From the NCBI GenBank assembly GCA_017965765.1, contig JAGCPJ010000066.1:1-64000 (forward strand): a stretch of 64,000 nt of DNA, given 5' to 3'. The position numbers and the translations under genes are program-made. The stretch comes from Bacteroidales bacterium. GTDB lineage: Bacteria; Bacteroidota; Bacteroidia; Bacteroidales; F082. Positions 36,146-46,292 of this stretch are shown in pieces (the first letter of the stretch is position 1; every line of letters starts with the position of its first letter). The notes beneath the pieces are model-generated. The model was given only the letters and a program-made list of their open reading frames with translations. It did no database searches and was not told the origin of the DNA.

Positions 36146-36907
36146 TCACTGGAAGCTGCCGCAGGCGTTGTATTTATTGAAGAAGAAGCCCAGACCCAGG
36201 TGGCACTCCAGGCCCCTTGACCAGCGGTGGCCGTCGATGGTATAGGCTTGAATATTGACGGGGGTTGCTGTACCCGACTGTTCCGCAGGAGAATAGGTGT
36301 CGAGCAACCCCCAATTTATTGCGGTTTCGAGTTTCAGCACCAAGGTGATTCTACTCAAAGGCATGTTGACACGAAACCCCGCACCACCCACAGCACCCAG
36401 GTAGAGGCGGTTGATGTTGGAACTGTTGACCTTAACCTCTTGGCCATAGCCAGTGATTTTTCCGAATGCCGGTGCACCCATTTCTGGGCCGAGCAACAGG
36501 TAGGGTTTGAAGCGGTCGGAGATCGGCGCGTAGCAATAGAACGGGACCCTGACGGTGAAATAATGTGCTTTCAGGCTATAGTCCACATCTGACCCATTGA
36601 ATTTCAAGGTCGTCGCCCCTCCCCTTTGTTGGTAGCACAGCTCCGGGGCGATGGTGATGATTCTGGACAAGGGAAGTTCCAAAAAGAATCCGCCAGAGGG
36701 GGTCAGCAGCCTGATATGTGGCAGGTCATTCAATACCTGGGAAGTATAGTATAGTCTTGGGAAGTTGATTCCCCCTTTGATTCCATAAACGGGACCCTCA
36801 TAGCGGGCGGCGTCATCTTTGGGTCTGGAGGGATAGAAATGGTCCTGTGCCTTCAGTGTCATGGCACTGGAGAACAACAATAACAAACAAATCAGCCAGT
36901 GTTTCAT
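36146..36907 (-). CDS. Outer-membrane beta-barrel protein (PorT-like)
   Basis: The 253-residue protein has a signal peptide (ends TLKAQ). Alternating aromatic/hydrophobic strands, for example YGIKGGINFPRLY, FFLELPLSRIITIAPELCYQQRGG and KPYLLLGPEMGAP, are typical of the small outer-membrane barrel (PorT-family) domain. It lies last in a four-gene operon of exported proteins. It could anchor or export the large repeat protein or simply be a porin-like barrel; no substrate evidence is visible. Confidence 0.78.
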   Translation of the reverse strand: MKHWLICLLLLFSSAMTLKAQDHFYPSRPKDDAARYEGPVYGIKGGINFPRLYYTSQVLNDLPHIRLLTPSGGFFLELPLSRIITIAPELCYQQRGGATTLKFNGSDVDYSLKAHYFTVRVPFYCYAPISDRFKPYLLLGPEMGAPAFGKITGYGQEVKVNSSNINRLYLGAVGGAGFRVNMPLSRITLVLKLETAINWGLLDTYSPAEQSGTATPVNIQAYTIDGHRWSRGLECHLGLGFFFNKYNACGSFQ

Positions 36908-36918
36908 AGCGCGCTCTT

Positions 36919-37563
36919 TTAAAACCAGTTACCACGTTCTGACAGGCCATCGGCATCTTTATACAGGAAATACCAGCCCGGTTCAAAATCACCGGTGAGG
37001 GGGTCTGTACCGTTTGCAACATTCAGGATCACGTTGCCAAAGTACAGGTTACGGATCCCATCGGATGCGATCTCGCCAGTGATCACGATCAAGCGTTCAT
37101 AGCTATAGGTCACACCCATGAACTGCATCTCGCGTTCCTCAGTAAAGTAAAGGGTGAAATGATTGCCGTCCCCTATGACGTATGCATCGTCGATTCGGCT
37201 GACGCCGCCTTCGTAGAAGTCCACTTTGGCTAGGCGGTTATGCTGGTTGAACACGCGCAACTTCACATCCCTGTTGTCGTCAAAAAAGTCGAAACCGATA
37301 TTGGATTCCACAAACTGTTTCGGACTGATCTTGTATTCACCCATGATATCGGGGGGAAAAAGATCTGTATTTTCTGACAGGTTCGGCAGTTTTGAAAGAA
37401 AAGCGTTTTGTTGTGCTGGGGTGAGGTCGTTCATCAGTTCACTCAGCTTTAGAAACTCGGTTTCTTCGTCAAAGAGAATGATAGTGTCATCCGTTCCCGG
37501 GGTACATCCCATCAGTCCCAGGAACAACGCCATCATCAGCAGTATATTATGTATATTTCTCAT
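36919..37563 (-). CDS. Lipoprotein of unknown function
   Basis: The 214-residue protein has a lipoprotein signal with lipobox LMGC at about residues 17-20. No known domain is recognised. The mature part has a helical front (LNDLTPAQQNAFLSKLP-like) and a beta-rich back (LYFTEEREMQFMGVTYSYERLIVITGEI). It starts 2 bases after the large repeat protein gene and precedes the barrel gene by 11 bases, so the four genes are probably expressed together. Confidence 0.75.
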   Translation of the reverse strand: MRNIHNILLMMALFLGLMGCTPGTDDTIILFDEETEFLKLSELMNDLTPAQQNAFLSKLPNLSENTDLFPPDIMGEYKISPKQFVESNIGFDFFDDNRDVKLRVFNQHNRLAKVDFYEGGVSRIDDAYVIGDGNHFTLYFTEEREMQFMGVTYSYERLIVITGEIASDGIRNLYFGNVILNVANGTDPLTGDFEPGWYFLYKDADGLSERGNWF

Positions 37564-37565
37564 TA

Positions 37566-40500
37566 CTAGTAAGTTGCAAGAACCAGTCGTTCAACAACAA
37601 CCTCATTGAGGGTTGTAATCTCCACAAGATAAACGCCACGTTCCAGGTTTCCAGTATCCATGTCGATCGCATTTACGGGATTGTTGACCTTGATTTCCCT
37701 CACGGTTTGGCCCATGAGGTTAAACATTCTGACGTGGGTGATGCCCTTTGCTTGGACGGTCACTTCAGAGCGGGCAGGGTTGGGGAACAAGGCCGTGGTG
37801 GTATCGTCATCATCGTCATCGTAGTAGGGCTTGGCATTGATCAGGATGGACATTTCCTCATCGCAATTCTCGGCAATCAAGGTATGCGCCGTAAGCGTGC
37901 TTGACCCTTCGGTAGTGGCGATGAGTTTACAATGGTAATCGCTTACGGGAAGGAGGATCCAGTTGGGGTTGTCGCATTGCCATTGGATGGGGGCCAAGGG
38001 TATGGCAATGGAGTCCACCACATAGTAGTGATAGATCCCGTGCCAAACATCCGAAGAGAAGTAAATATCTTGATAGCCAAGTATTTCAATATCCGGGTTA
38101 ATAATGGTGAGATCCAGATTAACGATGGAATCGCAGCCCTGTTCAGAAACGAAAGAGGCCGTATAGAGCCCTGTTTCGTCGTATGATTGGCCGTTCCAAT
38201 CGTAATGGTCGCAAGCTGTGATGGGGATGGTGTCATTATATTCATCCACAATTTCAAGGTAAAGCACGAAGGTGGTGTCGCACACGGGACCATCAACCGT
38301 GTGTTCATGGTAGCCAGGTTCATCATAAAGTTCGCCATACCATTCGTAGTAATGGCAAGCGGATCTAAAAACAGTGTCAACATAGGGCGTTTCCACTGTC
38401 ACCATTACGGATACTTTTTTCATATCATACCCGTCCGAAACCGTAACATCGAATAGCTGGCTTTCGGTCAAGGGTTCTGTGGTGGCCAATGCAGTGCCTT
38501 GGCCATTGGCGATGAGTCCCTGTGGTTCCCATTGATAGGTATATTGGCCCGTACCTCCGACAGGCAGGGCTGTCAGCAAGGCGGGTTCCTCTTGGCAAAC
38601 GGGGTCAGCGGTGGCAGTGACGTCCAATGGAGCGCCAATTTCCACATTCACCAAATCAGCGTTTATACAGCCGTCGGGTGAGGTCACGGTAAGATAGAAC
38701 GGCTGAGGGCCGGGACCGGGAAGCGGGATGGTGGTGGCGGTCGTCGTACCTTGGCCTGCAACAATTTGGTCTTCTGGTTCCCAAAGGTATTGGGCGCCGG
38801 CGCCGGCGTCAGCTGCTCTGAGGGTGGCGGGGGTGCCTAAGGCCACAAAATGATCCGAGTCTGAGGCATCGGCCAGCGGAAGCGGTTTCATCGTCACCGT
38901 CACTTGGGCGGTACAGGTAACACCTTCCTGGTCTGTCACCGTGCAGGTAAAAGGCTGGTCTGTATTAAGGGCAGTTGTCGTCACCGTTTGCGCGTTAGGA
39001 TCGCCATTGATATAATTTTGCGGCTGCCATTCGTAGGTATATGGTTCCGTACCCCCTGTGGGTGACACGGTTAATGTTGCGTCACCTCCCGGGCATACTG
39101 ATTCCGGGTCGGCAGCGGCAGTGGCGTATAATGCGTCGCCCACAAATACTGTTACCTCATCGGGATCAGCGCTCTCGCAGCCGTTGAAGGTCACCGTAAG
39201 TTGGAAAGTATTTATAGGATTGGTAAGCGGCTTCGTTACCACTGTCTGTTGGTTCGGGTCACCATCAATCATGTCAGTAGGTTCCCAATGGTATTCCGCT
39301 CCAGCCCCAGCGTCGGCGGCTGTGAGGGTTGCCGTCCCTTCGTAGGGAACGCTCTGGTCGGCACCAGCGTCTGTTGTCGGCAATGGCTTCACGGTCACCG
39401 TCACGGAAGCAGTGTAATGGGCGCCAACTTCGTCCGTCACCATGCAGGTGAAAGGCTGGTCGGCACTGAGGGCTGTTGTGGTCACGACGTCCGTGCCTTG
39501 GCCTGAGGCAATAAGGTCGTTGGGAGTCCATTCGTAAGTATATGGTTCAGTACCACCCATGGCTATCACGGTTATTGTCGTGGCATTTCCAGGGCATACT
39601 GAATCCGGGTCGGCAGTGGCGGTGGCGTACAGTGCATCGCCCACTGAAACCGTGACCTCGTCAGATCCAAGGCTCTCACAGCCGTCCAGGGTCACCGTAA
39701 GATAGAACGTCATAGGATCATTCAGGGACACCGTTGTCGCTGTCATTGTTCCTTGGCCTGTAGCGATAAAATCATCGGGTAACCAGTGGTAAACAGCGCC
39801 CGCACCTGCGTTGGCAGCGATGAGCGTTGCGGAAGCTCCGGCGCTAACGTAGGTGTCAGAACCCGAGGCATCCGCTATCGGAACAGGCTTCAACGTCACC
39901 GTCACAGGAGCAGTGTAAGTAGCCCCTTCTTCGTCCGTCACCAAACAAGTGAAGTCTATGGGATCTGGGCCAGGGAGATCCGTGGTCGCGACTTGCGCAG
40001 TTCCTTGGCCTGAGGCAATAAGATTTTCAGGCTGCCAGTAATAGGTATTATTTCCAGCGCCACCGGAAGCTGACACTATTAGTGTTGTGTTACTGCCAGG
40101 ACAAACCGAGGCCGGGTCAGCTATGGCATAAGCGTAAAGTGCGTCGCCCACGGTTACGGTCACCTCGTCAGGCATGGTGCTTTCGCAGCCGTTGAGGGTC
40201 ACCGTAAGGTAGAACGTTTGAGGGTCGGTAAGGAACACGGTCGTCACTGTCTGCTGGTTCGGGTCACCGTCGATCTTGTCGATTGGGGTCCATTGGTATT
40301 CTGCTCCAGCACCGGCGTCGGCAGCTGTGAGCGTTGCCGAACTGTTGTAGGGCACATTGACATCTTCGCCCGCATCGGCTATCGGCAAAGGTTTCACCGT
40401 CACATTATGAGAAGCGATGTCCGAGCAGCCGTCGGCGGAGGTCACTGTCACTTCGTAGGTTTGGGACGGAGCATCGGGGGTGACTGTGATGGATCGTGTC

Positions 40501-43500
40501 GTCTCACCTGTGGACCATGCATAGCTCATCCCATCAGGATAGGCTGTTAACGTGACAGGACTTCCCTCGCAGACTTCCGTGTCGCCTTCTATTGAGGCTG
40601 TCACCGAAGCGAACACCGTCACAGTCACTGGGGGGCTCGTGGTCTCATTGCCATCATTGACTTCGCAGGTAAAGGGCGTGGTATCGTCCAGCGCCATCGT
40701 TGTTACAATGCTGGTACCTTGGCCAGAGGCAATAAGGTCTTCTGGAGTCCAGTGGTAGGTATAGTTACCCGTGCCATTCGATGCATGGACGGTCAGGGTC
40801 GTTGTTTCACCTGGGCATACAGCAGTCGGGTCGGCGGTGATGTAGGCGTAAAGCGCGTTGCCCACGGTCACGGTCACCTCGTCAGGCGCGGCGCTTTCGC
40901 AGCCGTTAAGGGTCACCGTAAGGTAAAACGTCGTCGGTTCGGTTAAGGGTACGGTCGTCACTGTCTGCTGGTTCGGGTCACCGTCGATCTTGTCGGTGGG
41001 TCCCCAATGGTATTCCGCTCCAGCACCGGCGTCGGCAGCTGTGAGCATTGCCGAACTGTTGTAGGGCACATTGACATCTTCGCCCGCATCGGCTATCGGC
41101 AAAGGTTTCACCGTCACCGTTTGCGGGGCGTTGTCGGAGCAGCCGTCGGCGGAGGTCACTGTTACTTCGTAGGTTTGGGACGGAGCATCGGGGGTGACTG
41201 TGATGGATCGTGTCGTCTCGCCTGTGGACCATGCATAGCTCATCCCATCAGGATAGGCTGTTAACGTGACAGGACTTCCCTCGCAGACTTCTGTGTCGCC
41301 TTCTATTGAGGCGGTCACGGACGGGAACGCTGTTACTGTGTGGGAAGCGTTGCCCTCGCAGCCATCGGCAGAGGTCATTGCCACCGTATAATCACCTATT
41401 GGTGCCGTGATGCTTTGGGTTGTTTCTCCCGTACTCCATACGTAACTGGCCATGTCATCAGGCTTCGCTGTCAAGGTCACTTGGTCTCCGGGACATGTAG
41501 CGTTCGGACCGTCTATCCAGGCGTCAATAGCATCAGAGAGGGTAATCACATGCGAGGCATCATCCATGCAACCATCGGCAGAGGTCACCTCGACAGAATA
41601 GGTTGTTGAGAGATCCACGGGTGTCACCGAAATGGTCTGGCTAGTCGCTCCGGTACTCCACAGATAACTCATCCCGTCAGGTTTTGCTGTCAAGGTTATT
41701 GGGTTCCCGGGACAAACTTGGGTCGGGCCTTCTATCGAAGCTGTGAACGACGGGTATTCCGTCAACGTGTGCGAGGCCTCCTTGGAGCAGTTGTCAGGCG
41801 ATGTCACCGTCACCGAATAGTTCCCGGCAGGCACCGTGATGCTTTGCGAAGTCGCTCCGTTGCTCCAAGCGTAGCTCATCCCGTCGGGTTTCGCCGTCAG
41901 GGTAACGGTTTCGTCGGGGCAAACTTGGGTCGGGCCTTCTATCGAAGCTGTGAACGACGGATATTCCGTCAACGTGTGCGAGGCCTCCTTGGAGCAGTTG
42001 TCAGGCGATGTCACCGTCACCGAATAGTTCCCGGCAGGCACCGTGATGCTTTGCGAAGTCGCTCCATTGCTCCAAACGTAGCTCATCCCGTCAGGCTTTG
42101 CCGTCAAGGTAACGCTCTCGCCAGGACAAACTTGGGTCGGGCCTTCTATTGAGGCCGTGAACGACGGATATTCCGTCACTGTGAGGGAGGCTTCATCTTG
42201 ACAGCTGTGGGTCGAGGTCACCGTCACGGTATAGTATCCGGCAGGCACCGTGATGCTTTGGTTGGTTGATCCGTTGCTCCAAACGTAGCTCATCCCATCA
42301 GGCTTTGCCGTCAGGGTAACGGTTTCGTCGGGGCAGACGTTTGCGGGACCCTCTATTGAGGCGATCACCTCTTCCACATTGACTGTCCAGCTCGCGTTAT
42401 CGGTGCAGATGCCGTTGGTGATTGTCACGGTGTATTCGTATTGGCCACTGGCGTGTTCCGTCACAGGAACAGTGGATGTCGTCCACGTGGTAGCGATGCC
42501 ATTACGTTTCCAGGTGTAAGTATAACCATCAGCAGGACCAGCGACAAGGTCAAATTCTACGTCCACGCAGGCCACTGCTGGGCCCGTCAAGGTCGCCGTG
42601 AGATCCTCTACCGCGATGGTCAACGGTTCCGATTCGGTAGTGCAGATACCATCGGAGATGGTCACCGTATAGTCGAAGGTACCGACATTGTTTTCTGTCA
42701 TATAAAGCGATGCGCCCGTCTCAGAGATGACGATGCCGTTACGTTTCCAAGTATAGCTGTAGCTGCTTACAGCGGGCGATGCTTCCAGCGTGAACAGGGA
42801 ACCGACGCACACCCTGTCCGGACCGCTCACGTTGGCTGTCAGGTCTTCCACTTCCACGGTCACCGGTTCCGACTCGGCCGTGCAGATGCCGTCAGCTACT
42901 GTCACGGAATAAACGTATGTGCCAACGACAGCTTCTGAAGGATGGATGGTGGAGCTTGTCCAGTTGGGCACCACTTCGCCATTACGTTTCCAGGTGTAGG
43001 TATAGCCGTCTCCTGTAGGTGCAGCAACAAGGTCGAATTGCGTGTCCACACATATCGATACTGGAGCTGACAATGTCGGGATGATTTCCTCTATGACCAC
43101 CGTCCACGGTTCTGACTCGTCGGTACAGATGCCGTCGGATATCGTCACGGTATATTCGTATGTACCCGCGATGCTCTCCTCAAGATGTGCTTCGGGACCT
43201 GTCCAGTTGGGCACCACTTCGCCATTACGTTTCCAGGTATAGGTCAGGCCTTCTCCTATTGGTTCCGCAGCAAGGTCGAATTCGGTATCCACGCACACCA
43301 AAGCTGGGCCGGCAAGCGTTGCTTCGATAGGTGGAAACACCTCAACCTCCACCATGGTGGAATCGCTGCAGTTGCCGTTGGTTGCTGAGCTTACGATGAC
43401 TTGGATCTGGTGTTGGCCGATGCTGAGGTCGTTGATGATCAGCTCGGCGTTAGTTTCCGAAAAGATCTGCTGCGTCGTCAGGTCGCGCCAGAGGTAAGAC

Positions 43501-44327
43501 CAGTTCTTGTTATTGCTCGTCTGTGCTTGGAGATGAAGCTCATCGCTCTCGCAGATTTGCAAAGGTCCAGCGGGGTTGATGGTCACATCTTGAGGGACGG
43601 GACTGACCACCACCTCTATCGTAGCCGTGTAGTCAAAGTTAGGACATGTTGAACCTTCGATGAGCAACACGCTATAGGTCGTGGTTTCCGTCGGGAACAC
43701 CTCAATGCTATCCGCCACGACATCTGTACTCCATTGGAGGAACGAGAAATCGCGAATGGCACGGACGGCACACGTTTGATCCTTAGACGTCATACTATGG
43801 AATCCGCATCCTTGACTCGCTGAAAGTGTCTTGGCTTGGTCTGCATCATGTTCTGTGCTGGACCAATATTTTCCATTGCCAAGGACAGTACCTCCATTGG
43901 CAACCAATGACGAATTGATCAATGCCAGCTTACTATACAAGATGCGCAGCTGGCCAATGGAGGGCAGGTACCATCCGTGTTCAAAATCCACCTTCCCTGC
44001 AGCATAGTTGAGATTATTGTTTTGAAAAGCCCTGATGATCCTCGTGTTTTCTTTTCCATCCATCTCCAAGAGCAATGGATCGGTGGATTGAGCATTATAA
44101 TTAGGCAATCTGGGGATATCCTCTTTCGAACCCCATTGGCACCCGGACGATATGTCGTTCAGCGCCACCATCCATCCGCCCAGTCGGTCGGGATTCAGAT
44201 AGAACACGATGCCTTGGCTACCATCCGGATTGGTGATGATGTCGCCGATATGGCAATGCTGGGAGAACAACAGCAGGCTGTTGTTCAGCAAAAAAAGCAG
44301 CAATATCCATATCTTGTTTCTCATCAC
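37566..44327 (-). CDS. Giant T9SS-secreted repeat protein (putative adhesin)
   Basis: The 2253-residue protein has a signal peptide (ends LLLFSQ), a first domain with DGSQGIVFYLNPD and GWYLPSIGQL (a lectin-like DUF1566-type fold), then many Ig/PKD-like repeats. Three repeat types can be told apart: CVDTEFDL/YTYTWKRNGEV; EGPTQVCP/TLTAKPDGMSY/SNGATSQSI (69 residues each); and long units with DALYAxATADPxSVCPG and PYTYEWxP. The end is a T9SS type A domain (FPNPARSEVTVQAK ... GVYLVEI). It is expected on the cell surface, most likely binding a host, particle or polysaccharide. Two Cys-rich modules and AT-rich ends hint at mosaic origin. Confidence 0.88.
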   Translation of the reverse strand: MMRNKIWILLLFLLNNSLLLFSQHCHIGDIITNPDGSQGIVFYLNPDRLGGWMVALNDISSGCQWGSKEDIPRLPNYNAQSTDPLLLEMDGKENTRIIRAFQNNNLNYAAGKVDFEHGWYLPSIGQLRILYSKLALINSSLVANGGTVLGNGKYWSSTEHDADQAKTLSASQGCGFHSMTSKDQTCAVRAIRDFSFLQWSTDVVADSIEVFPTETTTYSVLLIEGSTCPNFDYTATIEVVVSPVPQDVTINPAGPLQICESDELHLQAQTSNNKNWSYLWRDLTTQQIFSETNAELIINDLSIGQHQIQVIVSSATNGNCSDSTMVEVEVFPPIEATLAGPALVCVDTEFDLAAEPIGEGLTYTWKRNGEVVPNWTGPEAHLEESIAGTYEYTVTISDGICTDESEPWTVVIEEIIPTLSAPVSICVDTQFDLVAAPTGDGYTYTWKRNGEVVPNWTSSTIHPSEAVVGTYVYSVTVADGICTAESEPVTVEVEDLTANVSGPDRVCVGSLFTLEASPAVSSYSYTWKRNGIVISETGASLYMTENNVGTFDYTVTISDGICTTESEPLTIAVEDLTATLTGPAVACVDVEFDLVAGPADGYTYTWKRNGIATTWTTSTVPVTEHASGQYEYTVTITNGICTDNASWTVNVEEVIASIEGPANVCPDETVTLTAKPDGMSYVWSNGSTNQSITVPAGYYTVTVTSTHSCQDEASLTVTEYPSFTASIEGPTQVCPGESVTLTAKPDGMSYVWSNGATSQSITVPAGNYSVTVTSPDNCSKEASHTLTEYPSFTASIEGPTQVCPDETVTLTAKPDGMSYAWSNGATSQSITVPAGNYSVTVTSPDNCSKEASHTLTEYPSFTASIEGPTQVCPGNPITLTAKPDGMSYLWSTGATSQTISVTPVDLSTTYSVEVTSADGCMDDASHVITLSDAIDAWIDGPNATCPGDQVTLTAKPDDMASYVWSTGETTQSITAPIGDYTVAMTSADGCEGNASHTVTAFPSVTASIEGDTEVCEGSPVTLTAYPDGMSYAWSTGETTRSITVTPDAPSQTYEVTVTSADGCSDNAPQTVTVKPLPIADAGEDVNVPYNSSAMLTAADAGAGAEYHWGPTDKIDGDPNQQTVTTVPLTEPTTFYLTVTLNGCESAAPDEVTVTVGNALYAYITADPTAVCPGETTTLTVHASNGTGNYTYHWTPEDLIASGQGTSIVTTMALDDTTPFTCEVNDGNETTSPPVTVTVFASVTASIEGDTEVCEGSPVTLTAYPDGMSYAWSTGETTRSITVTPDAPSQTYEVTVTSADGCSDIASHNVTVKPLPIADAGEDVNVPYNSSATLTAADAGAGAEYQWTPIDKIDGDPNQQTVTTVFLTDPQTFYLTVTLNGCESTMPDEVTVTVGDALYAYAIADPASVCPGSNTTLIVSASGGAGNNTYYWQPENLIASGQGTAQVATTDLPGPDPIDFTCLVTDEEGATYTAPVTVTLKPVPIADASGSDTYVSAGASATLIAANAGAGAVYHWLPDDFIATGQGTMTATTVSLNDPMTFYLTVTLDGCESLGSDEVTVSVGDALYATATADPDSVCPGNATTITVIAMGGTEPYTYEWTPNDLIASGQGTDVVTTTALSADQPFTCMVTDEVGAHYTASVTVTVKPLPTTDAGADQSVPYEGTATLTAADAGAGAEYHWEPTDMIDGDPNQQTVVTKPLTNPINTFQLTVTFNGCESADPDEVTVFVGDALYATAAADPESVCPGGDATLTVSPTGGTEPYTYEWQPQNYINGDPNAQTVTTTALNTDQPFTCTVTDQEGVTCTAQVTVTMKPLPLADASDSDHFVALGTPATLRAADAGAGAQYLWEPEDQIVAGQGTTTATTIPLPGPGPQPFYLTVTSPDGCINADLVNVEIGAPLDVTATADPVCQEEPALLTALPVGGTGQYTYQWEPQGLIANGQGTALATTEPLTESQLFDVTVSDGYDMKKVSVMVTVETPYVDTVFRSACHYYEWYGELYDEPGYHEHTVDGPVCDTTFVLYLEIVDEYNDTIPITACDHYDWNGQSYDETGLYTASFVSEQGCDSIVNLDLTIINPDIEILGYQDIYFSSDVWHGIYHYYVVDSIAIPLAPIQWQCDNPNWILLPVSDYHCKLIATTEGSSTLTAHTLIAENCDEEMSILINAKPYYDDDDDDTTTALFPNPARSEVTVQAKGITHVRMFNLMGQTVREIKVNNPVNAIDMDTGNLERGVYLVEITTLNEVVVERLVLATY
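41714..42334 (-). repeat. 207-bp in-frame tandem repeats in the giant protein gene
   Basis: The marker AAACTTGGGT recurs at 41714, 41921 and 42128, exactly 207 bases (69 codons) apart, and long stretches between are nearly identical. The near identity of DNA, not only protein, indicates recent unit duplication or gene conversion. Confidence 0.85.
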
Positions 44328-44330
44328 GAA

Positions 44331-46199
44331 CTAAAAATCTATTACCGCACGGATGTTTTTTTTACTAGTCTTGGGTTCTTTCTGAAAATATCCCTTATCA
44401 ACCGTAACAATCCAAACTTGGTTGGACGAAGCCGCACTGGACGACCACAAAAAAGCATTGTTTTGGCTATTGATCAAGAGCCCTCCCACAAGTTCCAAGC
44501 TGGTATTCACGGCGAAATATTCTCCATAAAGGATGTTCAACTGACCGGCAGAAGGAAGATACCAGCCATTGGAAAAATCGACTGCATAAGCCGCGGGGTA
44601 GTTTGAGGCATTACCAGCACTTCTGACTGCCTGAGTGTTGTTATAGCCATCCAAGTCTGTGATGGCATCCATAAAACTATCATGATTCTGCAGACCCGAG
44701 ATGTTCTGGCTCGCAGTACTCGCAGTACTCCATTGCTTCGTTTCTGTTATCTCCCCTAGGTCAACGGCCCATCCATGCTGGCCGGTAGCATCCACATAAA
44801 ACACAATCCCCTTTGCGGTTTTTTCGCAAGGCCAGTCTGAAGGTTTCACCAAGGAGCCATCCGTGCAGACGATATCGCCCACTTTGACATCGGTTCCACC
44901 ACCCACGGTAACATAGAGGACGATGGTATCGCCCTCGCAGATCTCGGCGGATCCCGTATTTGTGGAGATGCTCAGTAGCGGGTCTTGATAGACGACGACG
45001 GTTTGTTCCGCCGATCCAATTGGGGTGTTGTTTTGATAGGCCGTCACGGTGTAAGTGGTAGTTTCCGTTAGGGTGACCGTGATGTCGGCGCCTTGCATGC
45101 CGCCAGGAGTCCAAGTGAAAGTAACGTCGCCGGAGCCAGAGCCACCGGAATTAGGATCAACGGCAACCAAAGCAATGTTGTCAACATAAAATGCATCTCC
45201 TGTTGGATTTACACTACCGTCTTTGGTATATTGCCATTTGAACGTATGAGTACCGCTTATGATTGAATAAAAATAAGAATCCCACGTGTTCCCATTAGCA
45301 CCTTTTTCAAATTTTTTTTCTCCATCAATATAAAAAGTGCACACATCCCAAGAAGAACCTTCTCCCATGCATTTTGCATCAAAAGAGATGTAACCAGGTG
45401 ACTCAAATACATGGGTTAACGAAATGGCAGAACTTGAGGAAGCAATACCATTATTGCCACTCATCATGCAATAACTACCAGAAGCAGAGGTATTATTAGT
45501 AACTATCCAAGGATAGTTTGACCCAGCAGATGTGTTGTTGAAATTCGCTTGGGAAAAACTACCTGTTTCAAAATTGACAAAAAATTCCGAATACTCCGCA
45601 TTATCGTTAAAAGCAATATTATCAACAAAAAAAGCATCACCCGTCGGACTTATTGATCCATCTTTAGAATACGACCAAGTAAAGGTGTGATTTCCTGCAG
45701 TTACGATATAACTATAATTTTGCCAACCTGAAACCTGAGTACCGTATGCAAATTGTTGCTGGCCATCTATAAAGAAAATGCATTTATCATCGGCAGTGTA
45801 AGATCCCTCTCCCATACATTTTGCATCAAAACGAACAACACCTATTGTAGTGAATGTCACCTCTGCTGAAATAGTTGAAGTGGAGTTATTTACTCCTCCA
45901 TTGCCACTTTTCATACAATAGGAACTGCCGTTATCCGCAGCAACTACAGTCCAAGGATAAGTAGTACTGTTTGTAAAACTATATTGGCTCAATTGGCTGA
46001 AATCGCCTGTCTCAAAGTCAATAATTGTTTCGACCACCGCTTCCGCGTGAAGATGGGAAGATTCTCCGGGACAAATCATATTGGGTTCGGCGGTGGCGGT
46101 CACCTGTCCCCTATTTTGGCCATGCACCTGGGAAAGCATACACGCCATCATGCTGACAATCAGCGACATCATCCTTAAGATCCGAACCCGTGTATGCAT
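44331..46199 (-). CDS. Exported multi-domain protein with duplicated carbohydrate-binding-like domain
   Basis: The 622-residue protein starts with a signal peptide (ends QVHGQ). Two similar domains of about 145 residues follow: the first begins IIDFETGDFSQ and ends TGDAFFVDNIAF, the second begins FFVNFETGSFSQ and ends TGDAFYVDNIAL. They resemble jelly-roll/MAM-like extracellular modules. An Ig-like segment and a C-terminal DUF1566-type domain with GWYLPSAGQL come next, the latter similar to the first domain of the giant protein. No T9SS domain is seen. The region 45180-46060 is markedly AT-rich. The gene is 3 bases before the giant gene and starts the operon. Confidence 0.78.
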   Translation of the reverse strand: MHTRVRILRMMSLIVSMMACMLSQVHGQNRGQVTATAEPNMICPGESSHLHAEAVVETIIDFETGDFSQLSQYSFTNSTTYPWTVVAADNGSSYCMKSGNGGVNNSTSTISAEVTFTTIGVVRFDAKCMGEGSYTADDKCIFFIDGQQQFAYGTQVSGWQNYSYIVTAGNHTFTWSYSKDGSISPTGDAFFVDNIAFNDNAEYSEFFVNFETGSFSQANFNNTSAGSNYPWIVTNNTSASGSYCMMSGNNGIASSSSAISLTHVFESPGYISFDAKCMGEGSSWDVCTFYIDGEKKFEKGANGNTWDSYFYSIISGTHTFKWQYTKDGSVNPTGDAFYVDNIALVAVDPNSGGSGSGDVTFTWTPGGMQGADITVTLTETTTYTVTAYQNNTPIGSAEQTVVVYQDPLLSISTNTGSAEICEGDTIVLYVTVGGGTDVKVGDIVCTDGSLVKPSDWPCEKTAKGIVFYVDATGQHGWAVDLGEITETKQWSTASTASQNISGLQNHDSFMDAITDLDGYNNTQAVRSAGNASNYPAAYAVDFSNGWYLPSAGQLNILYGEYFAVNTSLELVGGLLINSQNNAFLWSSSAASSNQVWIVTVDKGYFQKEPKTSKKNIRAVIDF

Positions 46200-46233
46200 G
46201 GCACCTCTTTTATTTTAATAAAGTAAAGGGGTG

Positions 46234-46260
46234 CAAAGATACGATTATTTTCTATCTTTG
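46234..46260. promoter_or_regulatory. Divergent promoter pair (exported-protein operon / Gre-Nudix gene)
   Basis: On the - strand TATCTTTG occupies 46234-46241, about 35 bases before the 622-residue gene. On the + strand TATCTTTG occupies 46253-46260, 33 bases before the ATG at 46293. The two -7 elements are only 11 bases apart, so the two transcripts may interfere. Confidence 0.7.
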
Positions 46261-46292
46261 CAAAGAATCAACTTGAAGTGAAGTAATTTGAA

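Noticed and set aside
41714..42334. Direct repeats as a possible CRISPR array
   Set aside because: The 207-base units are in frame within a 2253-codon gene and there are no regular short repeats with unique spacers.
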